Shown: positions 48,691 to 61,918 of the stretch, one piece after another
Layout: each line of letters starts with the position of its first letter
Position numbering within the stretch: position 1 is the stretch's first letter
Origin: Benincasa hispida
Lineage: Eukaryota; Streptophyta; Magnoliopsida; Cucurbitales; Cucurbitaceae
Reading direction: 5' to 3'
Assembly (NCBI RefSeq): GCF_009727055.1
Contig: NC_052350.1
Coordinates: forward strand, 36,137,613-36,201,612
Length of the DNA stretch: 64,000 bases
Made by a program: the position numbers and the translations under genes
The notes under the pieces: generated by a model
Database searches by the model: none
What the model was told of the DNA's origin: nothing
Seen by the model: only the letters and a program-made list of their open reading frames with translations

Positions 48691-50019
48691 TTTTTAAATG
48701 ATATTATATACTTGATTATTATTCCTAAAAATGCTACCAATTACAATTACCCTTTTGAATTCTACTCTTTTCATTTTCCTCTTTAATCTAGCAGATCGGA
48801 AATTATACGAATATAAAAAGTAATTTGTTTATCCTTGTAGGATTATTAATATTAAGGGAAATTTTCTAAAATAAAAAAGTATGAGAAACTATTTACATAA
48901 ATAGAAAAATTTAATTATAGTTGTGATAGACTCCGCATTTATTAGTGAAAGAAACCGATACAAGTCTATCACTATGAGTATCTATCAATATTTTTTTCTT
49001 TTTTGCTATTTCTATACAAAGTTTGGCATTTTTCCTATCTATAAAAATTTCTCTAATATTAATTTACTAGTTTTAAAGCTAAAAATATATACAATTTGGA
49101 ATTGAGATAACTTTTTTTTTTGTGGATTCACATTTAATTGGTGAAAAAATTACTTTAACTCATTTGGTCAAGTTCTTCACATTTGTATAAAGTGATGTTA
49201 TATATATATATATATATGTGTGTGAGAGAGATTTAGTTTAGAGAAAAACTTAGATGCTACCTGAATTGCACATATCTTTGTATCGTCTAAGTAGTTGTCT
49301 TAAACATAACCTAATGGGGTGTATGAGTATTGACAGTAGTTTCGAAGAAGTTTCATGAGGGAAATTTCTTAGAACCCATGTTTTTTATATTATTATTTCT
49401 TACCTGAAATTTCTTTGAACTTCTGTCAGTCTGCCAATAATGCTATGTCCTATAGAACCCTCGTCTTTATTGGTGCCTAAGAAAAACGTTTTCCTTGCTG
49501 CCCAATCTTCTGAGGAGAATAAATTGTGCTATTAATTTCTAAAGAAAATTATAATAGGTAGCAGATTAATGCAAAATATCTCCCAATATAGCACACTTTA
49601 AAAATAATTACACAAAAGTGGATCAGTCGCCTTTTAAATTTTTTTAATTTCCAAGTTTGTCCTTCTCTATTCCTCTTCTTTTCTTTCTTTCTTTTTTTTT
49701 TTCCTTTTTCTTCTCATTCCCTCATGTTCTTCATTCTTTTTTTCTCCATTTCTTGTCCTCTCCTGTTGTATGCTCTCCCTTCATTTTTTTTTTCATTTGG
49801 CTTAATTTTTTTTGTTTTTTATTGTTTACTTTTACTTTTTAATTTTTTCTTTCTTTTCTCGTTGTTAATTTTGATTTTCTACTTCGATTTTTTTCATTAC
49901 TAATTTTTTTATTGCTTACTTTTATTTTTTAATTACAAATTAATTAATTGAAAAAAGAAAGAATTGAGAAAGCTAGGTTCCGAACTAAGGGATTGAAAAA
50001 ACTATTTTTCTCAATTTCT

Positions 50020-51708
50020 CACTGCTACAAAAACAACATTACTTGGCACTTGAAATTTAGAAGTACTCAACGTTTTTATGGAAAAAAATGTCAAGTAATA
50101 TGTAAAAAGGTAAAAAATAATGAAAGAAGGCGGAGGATGGTATAATTTTTCGGATTTTTTCACACTGATTAAGTACTTGAGAGTTTAAAAACATCAAGTT
50201 TAAGTTTGTTTTCTTATCATTTTTAAAACGTCAAGTATAACTAACTTTCTTAAAAACTATTCATTTTCATCTATGACATATTCATGATTGTAAAATATGC
50301 AACTTAATCTACAAAAAAGAAAAACAATAACAAGGAAAAATTTAAAAGTAAAAAATTATGATTGTAAAATAAGATTGTAAATTATGCAACATCAACCAAT
50401 TTAAAGAAGCTTAATCATTGGAACAAAACATAACATTAATTTAGCCCCTTAAATATTGTCACTTTTGTTTTTATCTTATATTTATTTATGCACCTTATGT
50501 TTCCTTATTCTCCAAATACATTAACAAGCTCTCCAGTACACAACACCATTGTATTTGGTTTTCTTCACCGCCTTTTCTCTCAAACATAACCAAAAGCATT
50601 TCAAATAACTCCTAAGTAACACTTGAACCACACCAATCAATAATAAAAAAATTTCAAGACTACTTCAACTAATTTAATTCCAACATTTCTAAATTTCAAT
50701 AAGCTTAATCATTAAAATAAAAATAAAATGAATTAAATAACTTTAAATCACTAAATTGAAAAGATCTTTGCGAACAGCCCACAAACTTGAAAAGATCATT
50801 AAAATAAAAATAAAATGAATTAAATAACAAAATATGTTCTTCATATGAAAATAAAATTATACGTTTCCAAGCAAAACAACTAAACAGCCCACAAACTTGA
50901 AAAGATATGAACCGGAACTCGAAGATTGGAATGTCGGCAAGCACCGGACCTTTGCGAATACAATTAAGACGGCAGATCTGACAAACGGTGAGCTGACCAC
51001 GACGCTGGTGATCTATCTCTACGACCGGAACCACCGAAAGAAACCCACTGGACAAATCCCATAAAACCCACTGGAAAATCCACCGAAAGAAACCCAACCC
51101 ATCGGAGAACACCTAACCCACCGAAAGAAACCCGTCAGACAACCAACGCAACTCCACTCGAAACCTGTCGAACACCTACCGAAAGAAACCCGTCGGAGAG
51201 CGAACCCACGTATAATAGTACCCCACCTGAAACCAGCCGGAAAACCAATGCAACTTTCGGACACACAACCCACACAACCAGCTCCGGACAACCAACGATA
51301 CCCCACCTGAGACCGAACAACGTCAAGCTCATCGTTAACTGTTGGACACTTGACAACAACGATGACGACACCCCCATCTGAAGGCAAATGGCCGACCAGC
51401 AGCTAGTGAGAGAGGAGAGAGTTTGTTTGGGTAGGTGAGACTAGCTGAGGGTTTGAGTTTTGGTAAAGTGAGAGAGTGGTGCGAGAGTTGAGAGAAATGT
51501 ATCACAAGCGCGCGCGAGAGGTAAATGAAAATTTTGATAAAATAAAAAAAAAATAATGGGAGGCCTTTAATGTCGGTTTTAAACCGACATTGTAGGCCAT
51601 CCTCAATGTCGGTTTAAAACCAACATTAAAGATCCATTTTTTTAACCGACATTATACATCCGATAAAACTATTTTCAACCGACATTGAAGCCCAAAATTG
51701 TTATAGTG
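50020..51708 (-). mobile_element. Small CACTA-type element or fused CACTA ends between the duplicates
   Basis: Left edge CACTGCTACAAAAAC (50020); right edge TTGTTATAGTG (51708), the reverse complement of CACTATAACAA. Near the right end lie inverted copies of TGTCGGTT (about 51571-51690), including TGTCGGTTTTAAACCGACA, typical of dicot CACTA subterminal repeats. The middle (about 50700-51450) is a GC-richer block with open minus-strand frames and proline/glycine repeats around CCACCGAAAGAAACCC, likely an untranslated leader. No transposase is present. The first 240 bp equals the 5' end of the CACTA at 59221. No matching 3-bp target duplication is seen, so this may be two fused element ends. 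Confidence 0.6.
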
Positions 51709-52129
51709 ATAAAACTATCACGTGGCAGTATTTTATTGGACTATACTTGGGATGTACTAAGATAGGTACATTCAAGGGAGCACCCAAGTTTTTTTCTTAG
51801 AGAAATTGCAATTGTATCTTTGAAATTTTGCTATTTGTGGATATGGCAAAATCTTTTATTTCAATTTTATCCTTTTAACAAACATAAAACAATGTTGCAT
51901 TTGCAAGCGTTTCTCCTCAACCGCCTTATTCCTTGCAATATTATATTCTCACTACTTCCAAAACATACACACACTACCCAAATTAGGGTTTATGGGAATC
52001 CAACAATTTCAAAGCACACCTCTTGTTTGTCACCCCATGGCCATGGAATATTCTATTGAAAATACAATGGCACTTGAACCCATTGTTTTTGAATTTTTTT
52101 TTATAGTATAGATATACTTGATATTTTGT

Positions 52130-52650
52130 ACCTATTTCATAGGACGTATATTAATATGTAAAATGCAAGTTTATCATTTTATGAATTTTTGAAATATCGG
52201 ACATCAATCAGTAATAACTTGAAGCAAAATATATCAGCAATATCTGGAGTAAAACTGACTGAATAATTTTATGGATATTTAAAATATATCAGCAATATAT
52301 CACATAACAATCAATATTCTCTTTTAATGATGTTTCGAATATATCAACAGTGAATGCGATATAAACCAGTCATTATTTGAAATAAATAGTGTATCATTTG
52401 ATTGATATTTCAAGTACATTCAATAGTAAATTAAACAACAATCGGTAATTTATTTTGAAATAGATTATGTATGTTTCATTTTATATCTATATATTTCAAG
52501 TATATTAGTTATAGTATAACAGACATTTTATTTTTTATGATATTTTAGGTATATCAATAGTAAAAAACATAAGATGTCAATTAGTCATTATTCGAACTAA
52601 AATATAGTGGTATCGTTTTATTGATATTTCATGTATTAATGTATGTAGTG
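52130..52650. repeat. Degenerate tandem repeat, unit about 70-85 bp (copy 2)
   Basis: Homologue of 41280-41790 with the same GATATTTCAAGTA/ATCAATAGTAAA words. Confidence 0.6.
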
Positions 52651-55395
52651 AAATAAAGGTGAAAAGTGTGAAGGGAAAAACTAGTAAGGATGGTTAAGAA
52701 TGGATAAAGGAAGAAATTGAAGGTAAAATGTAAACACATATATAGAAATAGGAAGACCTTAATGATAAGGATTTGCATCTAAGGAAATTTGCTCGAAGTG
52801 GCCTAGTGGGGACAGAAAAACAAGCGTGCATGCCAAAGCTCCAAAAGAAGCTTGAAAAGACACCAAAGTTAGCAATGAATATGAGAAAAAAAGCACAAAA
52901 AGATGGTTTTTTTTTGTTCATGGTAAAATGTCATTGTCTATCAATGATAGACTGCGATAGACTTCTATTACTGAGCCATAAAAGTCTATCACGGTCTATC
53001 ACTGATAGACAGTGATATTTTGTATACTTGAAAAAATTTTCAGTAGTTCTACTATTTAAAACAATTACCTTTATTATTTATTTTTTCTCATTTTTGAAAA
53101 CGTAAAAATTGGGAGATAAGGACTCGATTTTTATAAGTTGTTTAGCTATAAGTGCAGCTTCCATTTTTTTTTCTTTTTCTTTCTACCACATGTAAAAATG
53201 TAATGAATCAATGATAGTATAAAAAGTAGGTCTAATTAATTACGTTTTCTCGTATTTTCCATATTGGACTCCACAATGAAGATTATAATATTCTAGATTA
53301 AGATATTTCTCTCAATCCCGCATTACACATAGTATCTCTTTTTTTCCCTTCTTAGCAACACGTTAGGGAAACAAAGAAGGAGAAAAAAAGTCTATTCCAC
53401 TATTTTTAATAAAGGAAAGCGCATTGTTCACACAAAAGTAAGTTCCATTATTTGTCATAAAGGTGACCTATTTGCATTCAATGATTGCTTAGCCTCTCTT
53501 CAAACTAGTGGTGACAAATCACCTATAAGTAACTTTCATTAAATAATACAGATAATCAAATTTAGAATTTTATTTTCTTTGATGGAACTTGGAATTGACC
53601 TTCCAATTCTAGGGAGTTGGATGACCTGTCCATGCAGGTTCATCTGATTAAGGTTGAGGTTGATCCGGAAGATAGTGTTATCTGGTTCCCCTGTCGTTCT
53701 GATATTTTTTTTTTTGTTTTATGATTTTTTTTCAAGATAAAATTGTTCCATATGTGTGTGTATATATATAACATAAAGCTAACCGCAATTTTATAATCAA
53801 AATATCCGTGATATGAATGGAATATAAATAATAAAAATTTTAACTTGTTTAAAAGTTTCAATAAAAACAAAATTATTTTATGTTATGAAACATATTTTTC
53901 CTTATCATTTTCATGAGCACTTGCAAAAATAACAAAAAAGATCCTTAAGTTACAAAATTTAGCAATAGTTTTTCAAGTTTTGCAAATAAAGCATAAAAAT
54001 ATTAAAGTTGATTTTCGATTTTTATTATTATCTATTTATCCTGATTGGTATATCAACATGTATATCACTAGCATTTTGAACGAATTATGATATACTATTG
54101 ATATAATAATGATCTACTTTAAATTCTATTTGAATTATTATTAATATACCATTGAAATATCGATGTTAAACTTTAAGTGTCATTTTGAATGATATACTTC
54201 ATATTTGGTATATCAACAATCTAATTTATATTTTTTTTCTTCTAAATTAAGTAGATCAATCAATCGACGAACTGAATATGAAATATATGCTATACATTTA
54301 ATAAAATTAATGCATTTGATATACCATCAAAATCAATTTTAAAAATATAACACAACTAATGCCAGAACATATATCATGTTATCAATATCAAAAGAATGAA
54401 TGGAAGTAACTCTAAATCAAAATGAAACACAAACAACAATAATATTCAAATCAAACAAACAATGCTAATCATAACACAATTAAAATCCTGACATATCAGT
54501 TGTATAAATGATATTATTTAAATAAAGTATATCAACTAATTTATATACAAATAATAAACTATATCAGACATACATGTTTTTATTTTTGGTTGTTTATAAT
54601 TTTAGAAAACTATTATAAAATTTGCAAATTCTCTTATGTTTTTTCCGTACCCATAAACTCTCAAATTTTCATTGATTAATTGAAAATTGTTGTAGAATTG
54701 AGGAGCACAACAAGAATACGGATATGAATAAAATATAATATAAAATAAAAATAATAAAATAAAATAAGTAAACTTATAAAATAACTAAAATTGTAAATAT
54801 GAATAATGGAAACAGAAAATATATGAAATTTTCTTTTTATTTTAACCTATGTGTATATAATTTAAAACCACCAAATACCACTATTTATAGGTAATTTGGC
54901 AAGTATGATGTGGTCTTACATAGACACCACGTATGAATTACTATAAGGCACATGAACAACATGAAAAACGATACCTGACTTTTAGGACACTAAGCATTTG
55001 AGATTTGACATCTTTTTTATAATATTTATAATAAATATAAAATTGTTGTGTGGATGATAAAAGAAAAAGAAATATATAGGATGATAAAAGAAAAAGAAAT
55101 ATATATTGATATTGTCATAAAAGAAAAAAATGTTATCAATTGAATCATTTAAGGTAAAAAAAAAAAAAAAAGGAAAAACATGCGGTACATAATGGGTTGT
55201 GTGTGTGGTCTCCAAGAAGATGGTTGTCCAAGTACTAAGGACTTAGACATTTCTAGGACGCGTTACTAAAAAGAAGCAACTATAAAACAAGAACACAAAG
55301 TGACATCCTTGTTTATATACAATTTAATTTCCCCTCGAAATCAAGTACATATTACATCATCTTCATCTTCATCTTCATCTTCATCTTCTTCTCTA

Positions 55396-57345
55396 ATGGA
55401 TATCTTTCCATCTAGTTTTTGGGTTATGTTATACCATTGGGAACCTTCAATTTCTCTACTTCTAAGTTTATGTATGCAGCTAGCTCTACTTCCAATGGGG
55501 TTGATGAGAAAACGCACTTCAAACCAATTCCTTCGCTTGTTTCTCTTATTTGCATACTCTTTTGCTGATTGGATAACCAGTTTTTCATTCGGCATACTCG
55601 TCGAAAAATATGGTAGTGGTTGTTACGACGAATTTACAGACCCCACATACATCATTAGAGCCTTGTTAGCTCCATTTTTACTACTTCATTTAGGCGGCTC
55701 CGACACGATCACTGCTTACTCAATGGAAGACAAAGAACTATGGCTCAGAACTCTTCTTCCAATGCTGGATCAACTTCTTGCTTCGTTTTACCTCTTCTTG
55801 CTAGCTCTTCAACCCACTTCTTTGAAATATGTAGCAATTCCTATTTTTGTTGCTGGGATAATCAAGTATGGTGAGAAGATATGGGCTTTGAGAACTGCTT
55901 CCGCCGAACGTTTGCGAGATTTTGTTGCAGTTTCAACTCCTTCTACAATCATTACCCATGATCAAGAGGAGCTGAAAGATGTTCAAATGCTACACACTGC
56001 TTACCACTTTTTCAACAAAGACAAACGTATGTTTGTAGGTTTAGGTCCGACCTCTTTTGATCGTCATCAAAACGGCCTTTCCTATTATGAAGAATTTAAC
56101 TCTAAATTGCCTTTCAAAATCATTGAGCTTGAGCTTGGGTTTATGTATGATTTCTTTTACACAAAAACCTCCATCAACCATTCTCGTCGTGGTCTTCTTT
56201 TTCTCCTCATTACCTTTTCTTCTCTTGTCATTGCCATTGTCACCTATTGTATGATTGATAAGCAGTAATATCCTTTAGCCTATGTGCGTCTAATATATCT
56301 CCTCTTCTTTGGAGCTTTGGGTCTTGAAATGTACTCCCTTTTTTTGTTTCTATTCTCTGATTGGAATGTAATCTGGTTGACCACCCAGTCCCGTCCTTCT
56401 CATACACTGACTCGTCTTGCTTTTAAACTCATCTCTCTTTGTGGATGGTCCGTAAAGAAAAGAAGATGCTCCAATTTTATTTTTCAGTACAATCTTATAT
56501 CTCATTGTTTGGAACAGAGAAACAACGCCTCTTATTCGAAGTTCTTCAACAGCCTGTCCAGCAATACTATGGCAGCGTTTTCAGTACAACGTCCCATCTC
56601 TAATAACCTTGAATCACAAATCTTCCAACAACTAAAGCAAAAGTTGGTAAATAAGGAAGATTGTTGTAGTTATAATGAAATCTCGTGGAGCCTAAAATTA
56701 GATTTGGATGAAACCATCCTCCTCTGGCACATCGCTACCGATATTTGTTATCATTCTTCTAAAATTGAACAAAGGGAAGCACCAAAATCTTGTATTTCAG
56801 CCGAAGATAGCTTATTTCTGTCTAATTTTTTGGCATACTTTTTAATGTATCGACCATCCTTATTTCCAAGTGGAATGAGTCAATAAAGGCCTAAGGACAC
56901 AAGTGAACATGTCCTTGAATTATTGCAAGACAAGAAATTAGGTAGGAAGAGTAGTATGTTGAAGAATATGGAGTTGAAGATTGAGGTTAATAATGTTGAG
57001 AAAGAGCAAAGGAATAATAAGTCAATGTTGTTAGACGGTTGTAGGCTTGCAAGGCAGCTTGAAGAGATAGAAGAGTCAAAGAAATGGGAGATAATAGGGA
57101 ATGTGTGGATGGAGTTGCTTGGACGTATTTCATGTGAATGTGAATGGTATGATCATGCTAAACATCTTACACAAGGAGGGAATTTGCTAACTCGTGTATG
57201 GATTTTGATGCATCACCTTGGATACGTCAAACCATCCAACGTATTCACTATGGAAGAAGATCAACCCCTTCTAGACCATGAAATCCTACCTGATTATGTG
57301 TTGGAACAAATGTTTGATGTTATATTCAATATTGTCTCGCTCTAA
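55396..57345 (+). pseudogene. DUF4220-DUF594 membrane protein gene, copy 2, two in-frame TAA stops
   Basis: One reading frame from ATG 55396 (MDIFPSSFWVMLYHWEP) to the stop at 57343-57345, about 650 codons, interrupted only by TAA at 56266-56268 and TAA at 56884-56886. The N-terminal DUF4220 part has several hydrophobic membrane segments (for example ISLLLSLCMQLALLPMGL and GLLFLLITFSSLVIAIV) and the SFADWITSFSFGIL and TIWA-like KYGEKIWALRTAS blocks. The C-terminal DUF594 part has LLDGCRLARQLEE, KWEIIGNVWMELLGRISCE and LTQGGNLLTRVWILMHHLG. Proteins of this type are plant membrane proteins of unknown role, found in clusters. An upstream extension to 55300 encodes a serine run from a TCATCT microsatellite and is not favoured. 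Each stop could come from one base change; it is most likely a recent pseudogene, although a sequencing error cannot be excluded. Confidence 0.85.
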
Positions 57346-58342
57346 ATTCAAATTCCCTAATTAATTTATATTGTGAGTTAGCAAATTTATAGATTAGATT
57401 TTTATTCGAACTATTGGATTTGTTTTTTAAAATTAATAATGGATTGTTGAGTTTGTATTTTATTATGCAAATTTCTATTCTACTTTTTGAATTGAGAGAG
57501 TTGCAAATATAGACATTAGATCCAAAGTATTAGCAGATATAACATAATGTAAAAAAAATGCAAATATGGCCAAATTTAAATAGTCTATCAGTGATAGACC
57601 ATATGACTTGTAAGAGTCTATCAACGATAGAAGTCTATCATTGATAGACTCCAAGTTTATCGCTGATAGACTTGTCTATATTTGTATTTTTTTAAAATGA
57701 TGTTATATACTTGGTTATTATTCCTAAAAATGCTACCAATTGCAATTACCCTTTTGAATTCTCCCCTTTTTATTTCCCTCTTTAATTTAGCAGATTGGAA
57801 ATTACACGAATATAAAAAGTAATATGTTTATCTTTGTAGGTTTATTAATATTAAGGAAGATTTTCTAAAATAGAAAAATAGGAGAAAATATTTACACGAA
57901 TAGCAAAATTTAATTATAGTTGTGATAGACTTAGCGTCTATCAGTGAAGGAAACTGATATAAGTTTATCACTATCAGCATCTATCAATATTTTTTCTTTT
58001 TTGCTATTTCTATAAATAGTTTGACATTTTTCCCATCTATAAAAATTTCTCTAATATTAATTTGCTAGTTTTAAAGGGAAAAATATATATAATTTGGAAT
58101 TGAGATAACTATGTTTTTGGTGGATTCACATTTAGTTGGTGAAAAAATGACTTTAAATCATTTTGTCAAGTTCTTCACATTTGTATAAAGTGATGTTATA
58201 TATGTGTGTGAGAGAGAGATTTAGTTTAGAGAAAAACTTAGGTGCTACCTGAGTTGAACATATTTTTGTACCGTCTAAGTGGTTGTCTTAAATATAACCT
58301 AATGAGATGTATGAGTATTGACACTAGTTTTGAAGAAGGATC

Positions 58343-58566
58343 GTGGGCTATAGCTATTCGTTAAACGACCACGTTAGCCACCTCAGGTAAGAAAATATGA
58401 ATAAGAGGAGAGAAGAAGAATAGAGGTTCTAAGAAATTTGATTAATAAGCTATTCCTAGACGTAAGTTAATATAGTGTTATCGAGTATTAAAGAAATTTC
58501 TGTCAATACATTTAAAGCTTCCACCTCCCCCATATTAATTTCATGAGGGAAATTTCTTAGAACCTC
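58343..58566. repeat. Copy-2-specific segment with inverted repeat
   Basis: About 200 bp absent from copy 1. It ends with AGAGGTTCTAAGAAATTT (58431 region) facing its reverse complement AAATTTCTTAGAACCTCT (58549 region), the latter being shared with copy 1. Confidence 0.6.
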
Positions 58567-59457
58567 TCTTTTTTATATTATTATTATTATTATTATTATT
58601 TCTTACCTGAAATTTCTTTGAACTTCTGTCAGTCTGCCAATAATGCTATGTCCTATATAGAACCTTCCTCTTTATTGGTGCCCAAGAAAAACGTTTTCCT
58701 TGCTGCCCTATCTTTGAGAGGATAATTGTGCTATTAATTTCAAAAGAAAATTATAATAGACAGCAAATTAATGAAAAATATTTACCAATATAGCACCATT
58801 TAAAAATAGTTATATATATGGCAAAAGTTGATCAGTCGCCTTTTAATTTTTTTTAATTTCCAAGTTTGTCCTTCTCTATTTCTCTTTCTTTTCTTTCTTT
58901 CTTTTTTTCCTTTTTCTTCTCATTCCCTCGTGTTCTTCATTCTTTTTCTCCCCATTTCTTCTCCTCTCCTGTCGTGTGCTCTCCATTCATTTTTTTTCAT
59001 TTGACTTCAATTTTCTTTTATTGCTTACTTTTACTTTTTACTTTTTTCTTTCTTTTCTCTTTGTTAATTTTGATTTTCTACTTCAATTTTTTTCATTGCT
59101 AATTTTTTGTATTGCTTATTTTTAATTTTTAATTAAAAATTAATTAATTGAAAAAAAGAAAGAATTAAGAAAACTAGGTTCCGAACCAAGAAACTGAAAA
59201 AACTATTTTTCTCAATTTCTCACTACTACAAAAAACATTACTTGGGACTTGAAATTTAGAAAGTACTCGATGTTTTTATGAAAAAAATATCAATTAATAT
59301 GTAAAAAGTTCAAAAATAATGAAAGAAGGCGGAGGATGGCAAAATTTTTTGGATTTTTTCACACTGATTAAGTACTTGAGATTTTAAAAACATCAAGTTT
59401 AAGTTTGTTTTCTTGTCATTTTTAAAACGTCAAGTATAACTAACTTTCTTAGAAACT

Positions 59458-60433
59458 GAAAAATCCTCGCACGTGATTTTGGCTTCCCTTGTTTATGGAA
59501 AGAAAATCAATCGAAAGAGTGTACACACGCTCGCGCACTCAGTTCTTCATCTTCCCATCGTCTTCGAAGTTTTTCTCAAAAGTTAGTGTTTGCTATACAA
59601 TCGGTTCCTTCACACTGCCATCAGTGGTTCCACGCTGATGCATCGATAACAGTACTAGCATGCCTCTGTAGGTTCATTTCACACATTTCGATTCCACTTG
59701 CTTTCTTCTTCGTAAAATGGATGGTGTTCCATTTGTAGTTTAGGTTTTCAATTCTTTGTAATGGATGGTACTCTCTCTAGCTAATGGTTGTCTCTATTTT
59801 CTTGGTGGTTTTCTCTGTTTCTCTTCTACTGTTGGTCTTCGTTTACTTTGTTGGTCTGGTATTATTTGGAGATTTTTGGTGTTGTTCTTGCTCAAATGTG
59901 AATCACAATTTGGTCCTAAAATGTTTCTTTGCTCTTATTTGATCTTTTATTTATAATTTTTTGGCGTTATTCTGCTCTAAATTTTACTAGAATGTTTGCT
60001 TGGTCCTAAAATATGTTTAGTTCTTAAAAGATAGAATTGATTGGTTTTATGAATTTTACATTGTAGATTCACCCCTAACTAGAGTTATGCATATACTATG
60101 TTGAGGACCCACTAAAAGCTAAAAATTTGATAGAATGTTTGACCTAGAGATACTTATGTAAATGCTTGCATTGAAAATTAATTAGTAAGTGACCAATCTC
60201 TTTAAACATCTCTAACTTCTATGTGATTTGGTAAACAAATCTCACTATCTTTGGTAGTCATCACCTAGGACATGACTTTGGTCAAAGTTGTCACCTAATT
60301 TGTTACCCACACTTTATTTGTGGAAATTAATTAGTAAGTGCCATTTGAAAGTGCCATTTTTTTTAATATAAAAGATATAATTTTATCGAAAGTTAACCAT
60401 TAGTCGTCATCTTTTCTTACTGGATTTACAATT
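59458..60433 (+). other. CACTA 5' untranslated region
   Basis: Between subterminal repeats and the transposase start. Contains a GC-richer leader (about 59470-59700) like that of 50900-51500 in role but not clearly homologous, then AT-rich sequence that may include an intron. No convincing frame. Confidence 0.5.
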
Positions 60434-61810
60434 ATGGATAAATCGTAGATGCACATAAGTAGATTATCCAAACATTATGAATTGGGTGCAAAAAAACTTC
60501 ATCAATTTTGGATTTTCTAATACAAATAATGCCTCTATTCGTTGTCCTTGTTTGAAATGTGGGTATTCGGTGAAGAGTAAAGTCGCAATGGTATTAGAGA
60601 TCATTTATACGTTAATGGAATTGATTAAAGTTATAAGATTTGGTTTTAGCATGGTGAACAACTACCTACCTCATCTTTACGTGAGGAATCTTACAAGTTT
60701 GACACCTACATGTATGAAGAGAATGATGTTGGAAGTATAAAAAAAATTATTGAAGTTGCTCATGAGGAATATTAAAAAGACCCAAATAAATTTGAGAAAA
60801 TACTTAATGATGTTGAAAAACCATTATACGGAAGATGCAAAAAGTTCACCAAGTTATCTATATTAGTCAAGTTGTATAATTTAAAAGTTAGATATGGATT
60901 GAGTGATATTAGTTTTTTAGAACTACTCAAAACTTTAAAGGAAATTTTGCCTACTCCCATTGAGCTCCCGGCATAAAATGTATGATGCAAAGAAAACATT
61001 ATGTGCACTGGAAATGAATTATGAAAAGACTCATGCATGCCCTAACAATTGTCGTCTGTATAGAAAAGAATATCCTAATGCAATTGAATATCCTGAACAT
61101 GGTGAATCAAGATGGAAGTATGCTAAAAATACAAACTAAGGGAAAAAGCAAATTCCTGCAAAAGTTGTATGATATTTTCTACCAATTCCACGATTTAAAA
61201 GGTTGTTTAGAAGTATTGACTGTGCTAAAAATTTGATTTGGCTTGCTAATGAGCGACAAGTAGATGGTACATTACGATATCCTGCAGACTCTCCGACTTG
61301 GAAGTTAGTAGATTTTATGTGGTCATACTTTGGTTTTGAACCTAGGAATCCTCGTTTAGCATTTTCAGCTGATGGAATAAACCCACATGGTGAAATGAGT
61401 TCTAAATATAGTTATTGACCCGTAGTGATAGTTATTTATAATCTTCCCCCATGGTTGTGCATGAAAAGGAAGTTCATGATGCTACAAATGTTGATATCGA
61501 GTCCAAAGAAACCAGCGGATGAATCGACATGTACTTAGCATCACTAATTGAAGATTTAAAACTCTTGTGGGAAAGTGGTGTTGAATGTTATGATGCTTAT
61601 CAAGAAGAACTATTCAATTTAAAGGCAATTTTGTTACAGATAATCAATGATTTTCCTGCATACGAAAATCTTAGTGGATGTAGTGTGAAAGGGTATAAAG
61701 CATGTCCAATTTGTGGAGATAATACGTCTTCTATAAGATTGAAATATGGGAAGAAAATGGCATACATTGGACATCATAAATTTCTAGCACCCAATCATCC
61801 ATACCGTTAA
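60434..61810 (+). pseudogene. TNP2-like CACTA transposase, broken
   Basis: The usual start MDKS lies at 60434 and is followed at once by TAG where the family has tryptophan. A frame slip in the A-run near 60488-60494 leads into NFINFGFSNTNN and CPCLKCG (transposase-associated domain, about 60495-60570). The catalytic-type TNP2 domain follows with LYNLKVRYGLSDISFLELL (about 60870-60930), a run with several frame changes at 60970-61200, then RSIDCAKNLIWLANERQ, RYPADSPTWKLVDF, LAFSADGINPHGEMSSKYSY and NDFPAYENLSGCSVKGYKACPICGD (about 61660-61720), ending at APNHPYR. The remainder of TNP2 and the following domain are missing before 61919. The protein would have cut and joined the element ends in the nucleus; this copy is dead. 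Confidence 0.85.
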
Positions 61811-61918
61811 TTGAAATATGCTTACGAGAAGAGGAAAAAAGTTAAATAAAACTATTCTACATATACTTTTCTATACAAAAAACAACCATTAATTACGTTG
61901 AGGTAAAATTCATGGTAG

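Larger units (their letters stand above)
40828..50258. repeat. Tandem segmental duplication, copy 1
   Basis: Collinear with 51709-59457: both start ATAAAACT(G/A)TCAC and end in AACTAACTTTCTTA(A/G)AAACT. Most of it is nearly identical to copy 2, but about 44650-48145 is much more diverged through small indels. Copy 1 alone has the LINE (42563-43779). It contains a broken DUF4220-DUF594 gene. Confidence 0.92.
51709..59457. repeat. Tandem segmental duplication, copy 2
   Basis: Collinear with copy 1 and lacking the LINE. It has about 150 bp near 53005-53160 and about 200 bp near 58343-58540 that copy 1 lacks. It carries the better preserved DUF4220-DUF594 gene. Its right edge lies 237 bp inside the CACTA element starting at 59221. 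Confidence 0.92.

Noticed and set aside
50705..51387. Glycine/valine-rich minus-strand frames between the duplicates
   Set aside because: They cover an imperfect repeat in a CACTA leader with no known domain; a real gene is not supported.
54982..55215. Phenylalanine-rich minus-strand frame
   Set aside because: Low-complexity A-rich sequence upstream of the DUF4220 gene.
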